NCBI GenBank assembly: GCA_964474355.1
Contig: CAYYSY010000179.1
Coordinates: forward strand, 1 to 17,576
Source: CAYYSY01 sp964474355
Lineage (GTDB): Bacteria; Myxococcota_A; UBA9160; UBA4427
Direction of reading: 5' to 3'
Length of the DNA stretch: 17,576 bases
Within the stretch, counting starts at the first letter, position 1; every line of letters begins with the position of its first letter. The position numbers were made by a program, and so were the translations under genes. Shown here in pieces: positions 16,607-17,576 of the stretch. Below the pieces are notes generated by a model that was given only the letters and a program-made list of their open reading frames with translations, did not search any database and had not been told where the DNA came from.

Positions 16607-17095
16607 ATGTACCACGACATCCCCGACGACCTGCGCGGACACATCGAGCCGATCGTGGCGGACCACGGCTGCGAGCTGGTGGACGTCGAGCGGTTGGGAG
16701 GCCAGGGCAAGACGATCCTGCGTGTGATCGTCGACAACGAGAGCGGAGATGGGCGCGTCGAGGTCGACGTGCTCGCGCGCATCTCGCGCGAGATCGAGGC
16801 TCAGCTCGATGCGGCCGACGCAGTGGCGGGCGCATACGACCTCGAGCTCTCGTCACCGGGGCTCGACCGGGTGCTCGCACGCGAGAAGGACTTCGTCGCT
16901 GCCGTGGGTGAGAAGGTGAAGCTGAAGGCGCGCCGGCCCCTCGATGGGCGGCGGCACTTCAAGGGAACACTCGTCGGTTTCGACGCCGGGAAGGTCCGGA
17001 TCGAGATCGACGGCAAGGACGTTTCGGTGCCCTTCGAGGCCATCGAGAAGGCGAACAAGATCTACGAGTTCAGCGCCTCGGACTTCGGCGGCTGA
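16607..17095 (+). CDS. rimP: Ribosome maturation factor RimP
   Basis: RimP is a cytosolic factor needed for maturation of the 30S ribosomal subunit. The 162-residue product has the two-domain layout: an N-terminal alpha/beta domain (IEPIVADHGCELVDVE, ILRVIVDNESG, VDVLARISREIEAQLD) ending in the hallmark YDLELSSPGLDR, then an SH3-like barrel (VKLKARRPLDGRRHFKGTLVGF, read as two strands) and the tail FEAIEKANKIYEF. The length is close to the roughly 150 residues of E. coli RimP. The ATG at 16607 is preceded only by a weak AAGG (16594-16597), and in-frame upstream codons would add a non-conserved extension running through the terminator-like hairpin, so the ATG is preferred. It precedes nusA by 130 bp, the usual gene order. 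Confidence 0.95.
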   Translation: MYHDIPDDLRGHIEPIVADHGCELVDVERLGGQGKTILRVIVDNESGDGRVEVDVLARISREIEAQLDAADAVAGAYDLELSSPGLDRVLAREKDFVAAVGEKVKLKARRPLDGRRHFKGTLVGFDAGKVRIEIDGKDVSVPFEAIEKANKIYEFSASDFGG

Positions 17096-17099
17096 GCGC

Positions 17100-17132
17100 C
17101 CGGTCGGGGCGAGGCGGAGCCCCGCCGACCGG
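17100..17132 (+). promoter_or_regulatory. Hairpin just after the rimP stop
   Basis: An 8-bp perfect stem (17100-17107 with 17125-17132) with further inner GGC/GCC pairing forms a very stable hairpin 4 bases after the rimP stop. No U-tract follows, so it is not a standard intrinsic terminator; it may stabilise or separate the rimP message. Confidence 0.5.
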
Positions 17133-17159
17133 AACGAGCGAAACGAGCGAAACGAGCGA
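17133..17159 (+). repeat. Three tandem copies of a 9-bp repeat
   Basis: AACGAGCGA occurs three times without gaps (17133, 17142, 17151), between the two hairpins of the rimP-nusA spacer. The RNA is purine-rich and probably unpaired. A 9-bp unit would keep a reading frame, but no start codon or ORF is evident. Confidence 0.9.
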
Positions 17160-17176
17160 GAAGAGACGAACCGAGC

Positions 17177-17200
17177 TGCATCGCGCGACGGCGCGATGCA
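17177..17200 (+). promoter_or_regulatory. Perfect 10-bp hairpin upstream of the nusA Shine-Dalgarno
   Basis: UGCAUCGCGC (17177-17186) pairs perfectly with GCGCGAUGCA (17191-17200) around loop GACG. It ends 13 bases before the nusA Shine-Dalgarno GGAG (17214-17217). There is no U-tract, so a role in translation control, RNA processing or protein binding is more likely than termination. Confidence 0.6.
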
Positions 17201-17225
17201 GGCGAGAAGGACTGGAGCCAGCGAG

Positions 17226-17576
17226 ATGCTTCCGAACCTGAAGCGAGAAATCGATCAGATTGCCAAGGACAAGGGCATCGACTCGATGGAGATCATCGGC
17301 GCGCTCGAGGAGGCCATGAAGCAGGCCGCCCGCAAGCGTCATGGTCTCGAGAAGGAGATCGAGGCCCGGTACAACGACGAGCTCGGCGAGATCGAGCTCT
17401 TCGAGTTCCTCGAAGTCGTCGACGAGGTGACTGATCCCGAGGCCCAGATCTCGCTCGAGCGCGCACACCGCGAGCTCGACCCCGAGGCCGAGGTCGGCGA
17501 CGAGATCGGCGTGAAGATGGACACGTCCGACTTCGGCCGGATCCTCACGCAGGCCGCCAAGCAGGTGATCATCCAG
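17226..17576 (+). CDS. nusA: Transcription factor NusA, N-terminal part
   Basis: The first 117 codons of nusA run to the right edge. NusA binds RNA polymerase and RNA, promoting pausing, termination and antitermination. The visible part is the N-terminal RNA-polymerase-binding domain: a first helix MLPNLKREIDQIAKDKGI, then IIGALEEAMKQAARKRHG, the strand region FEFLEVVDEVTDPEAQISL, a 'GDEIGVKMD' turn, and the conserved FGRILTQAAKQVIIQ. The S1 and KH domains lie beyond the window. ATG 17226 has GGAG 8 bases upstream and gives the family N-terminus exactly. It is downstream of rimP and probably co-transcribed with it; infB would be expected next. Confidence 0.96.
   Translation, partial: MLPNLKREIDQIAKDKGIDSMEIIGALEEAMKQAARKRHGLEKEIEARYNDELGEIELFEFLEVVDEVTDPEAQISLERAHRELDPEAEVGDEIGVKMDTSDFGRILTQAAKQVIIQ

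Overview
This is a GC-rich (about 70%) Gram-negative chromosomal segment. LpxC shows a lipid A-making outer membrane. A Hanks-type kinase fused to TPR-like repeats, a myxobacterial-style giant TPR protein, a PilZ protein, an FG-GAP protein and a sulfatase tail together suggest Myxococcota or another former 'deltaproteobacterial' lineage. No rRNA or marker protein fixes the taxon. I see no insertion sequence, phage, CRISPR or other mobile feature. Several genes probably start with GTG or TTG.

Layout. (1) 2-295, +: C-terminal tail of a sulfatase-like protein. It converges on a secreted FG-GAP/VCBS repeat protein on the minus strand (321-1985). (2) Diverging from that gene, a + strand pair: a membrane-anchored TPR-like repeat/Ser-Thr kinase (2108-4744) and, 43 bp later, lpxC (4788-5672). 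(3) A minus-strand pair read from right to left: a 2634-residue TPR protein (6146-14050) followed 64 bp later by a PilZ protein (5731-6081), which converges on lpxC. (4) From 14400 everything is + strand: pyrK and pyrD overlap by 4 bp and encode a two-subunit class 1B dihydroorotate dehydrogenase. (5) A 432-bp gene-free stretch follows, with a promoter-like sequence, several hairpins and a terminator-like hairpin. It leads into rimP and the start of nusA, the usual ribosome maturation/transcription factor operon, which runs off the right edge.

How the genes may work together. pyrK-pyrD form one enzyme and rimP-nusA are a classic operon. The kinase-lpxC pairing is more unusual: a cytoplasmic repeat/kinase protein tethered to the inner membrane is encoded just before the committed enzyme of lipid A synthesis, so a regulatory link is possible but unproven. 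The giant TPR gene and the PilZ gene are probably co-transcribed.

Points that most merit a second look are about 24 copies of a 13-residue repeat in the kinase protein, the rimP leader with its terminator-like hairpin, the repeat/hairpin-rich rimP-nusA spacer, and the kinase-lpxC linkage. Very long open frames antisense to the giant TPR gene were judged to be composition artefacts.
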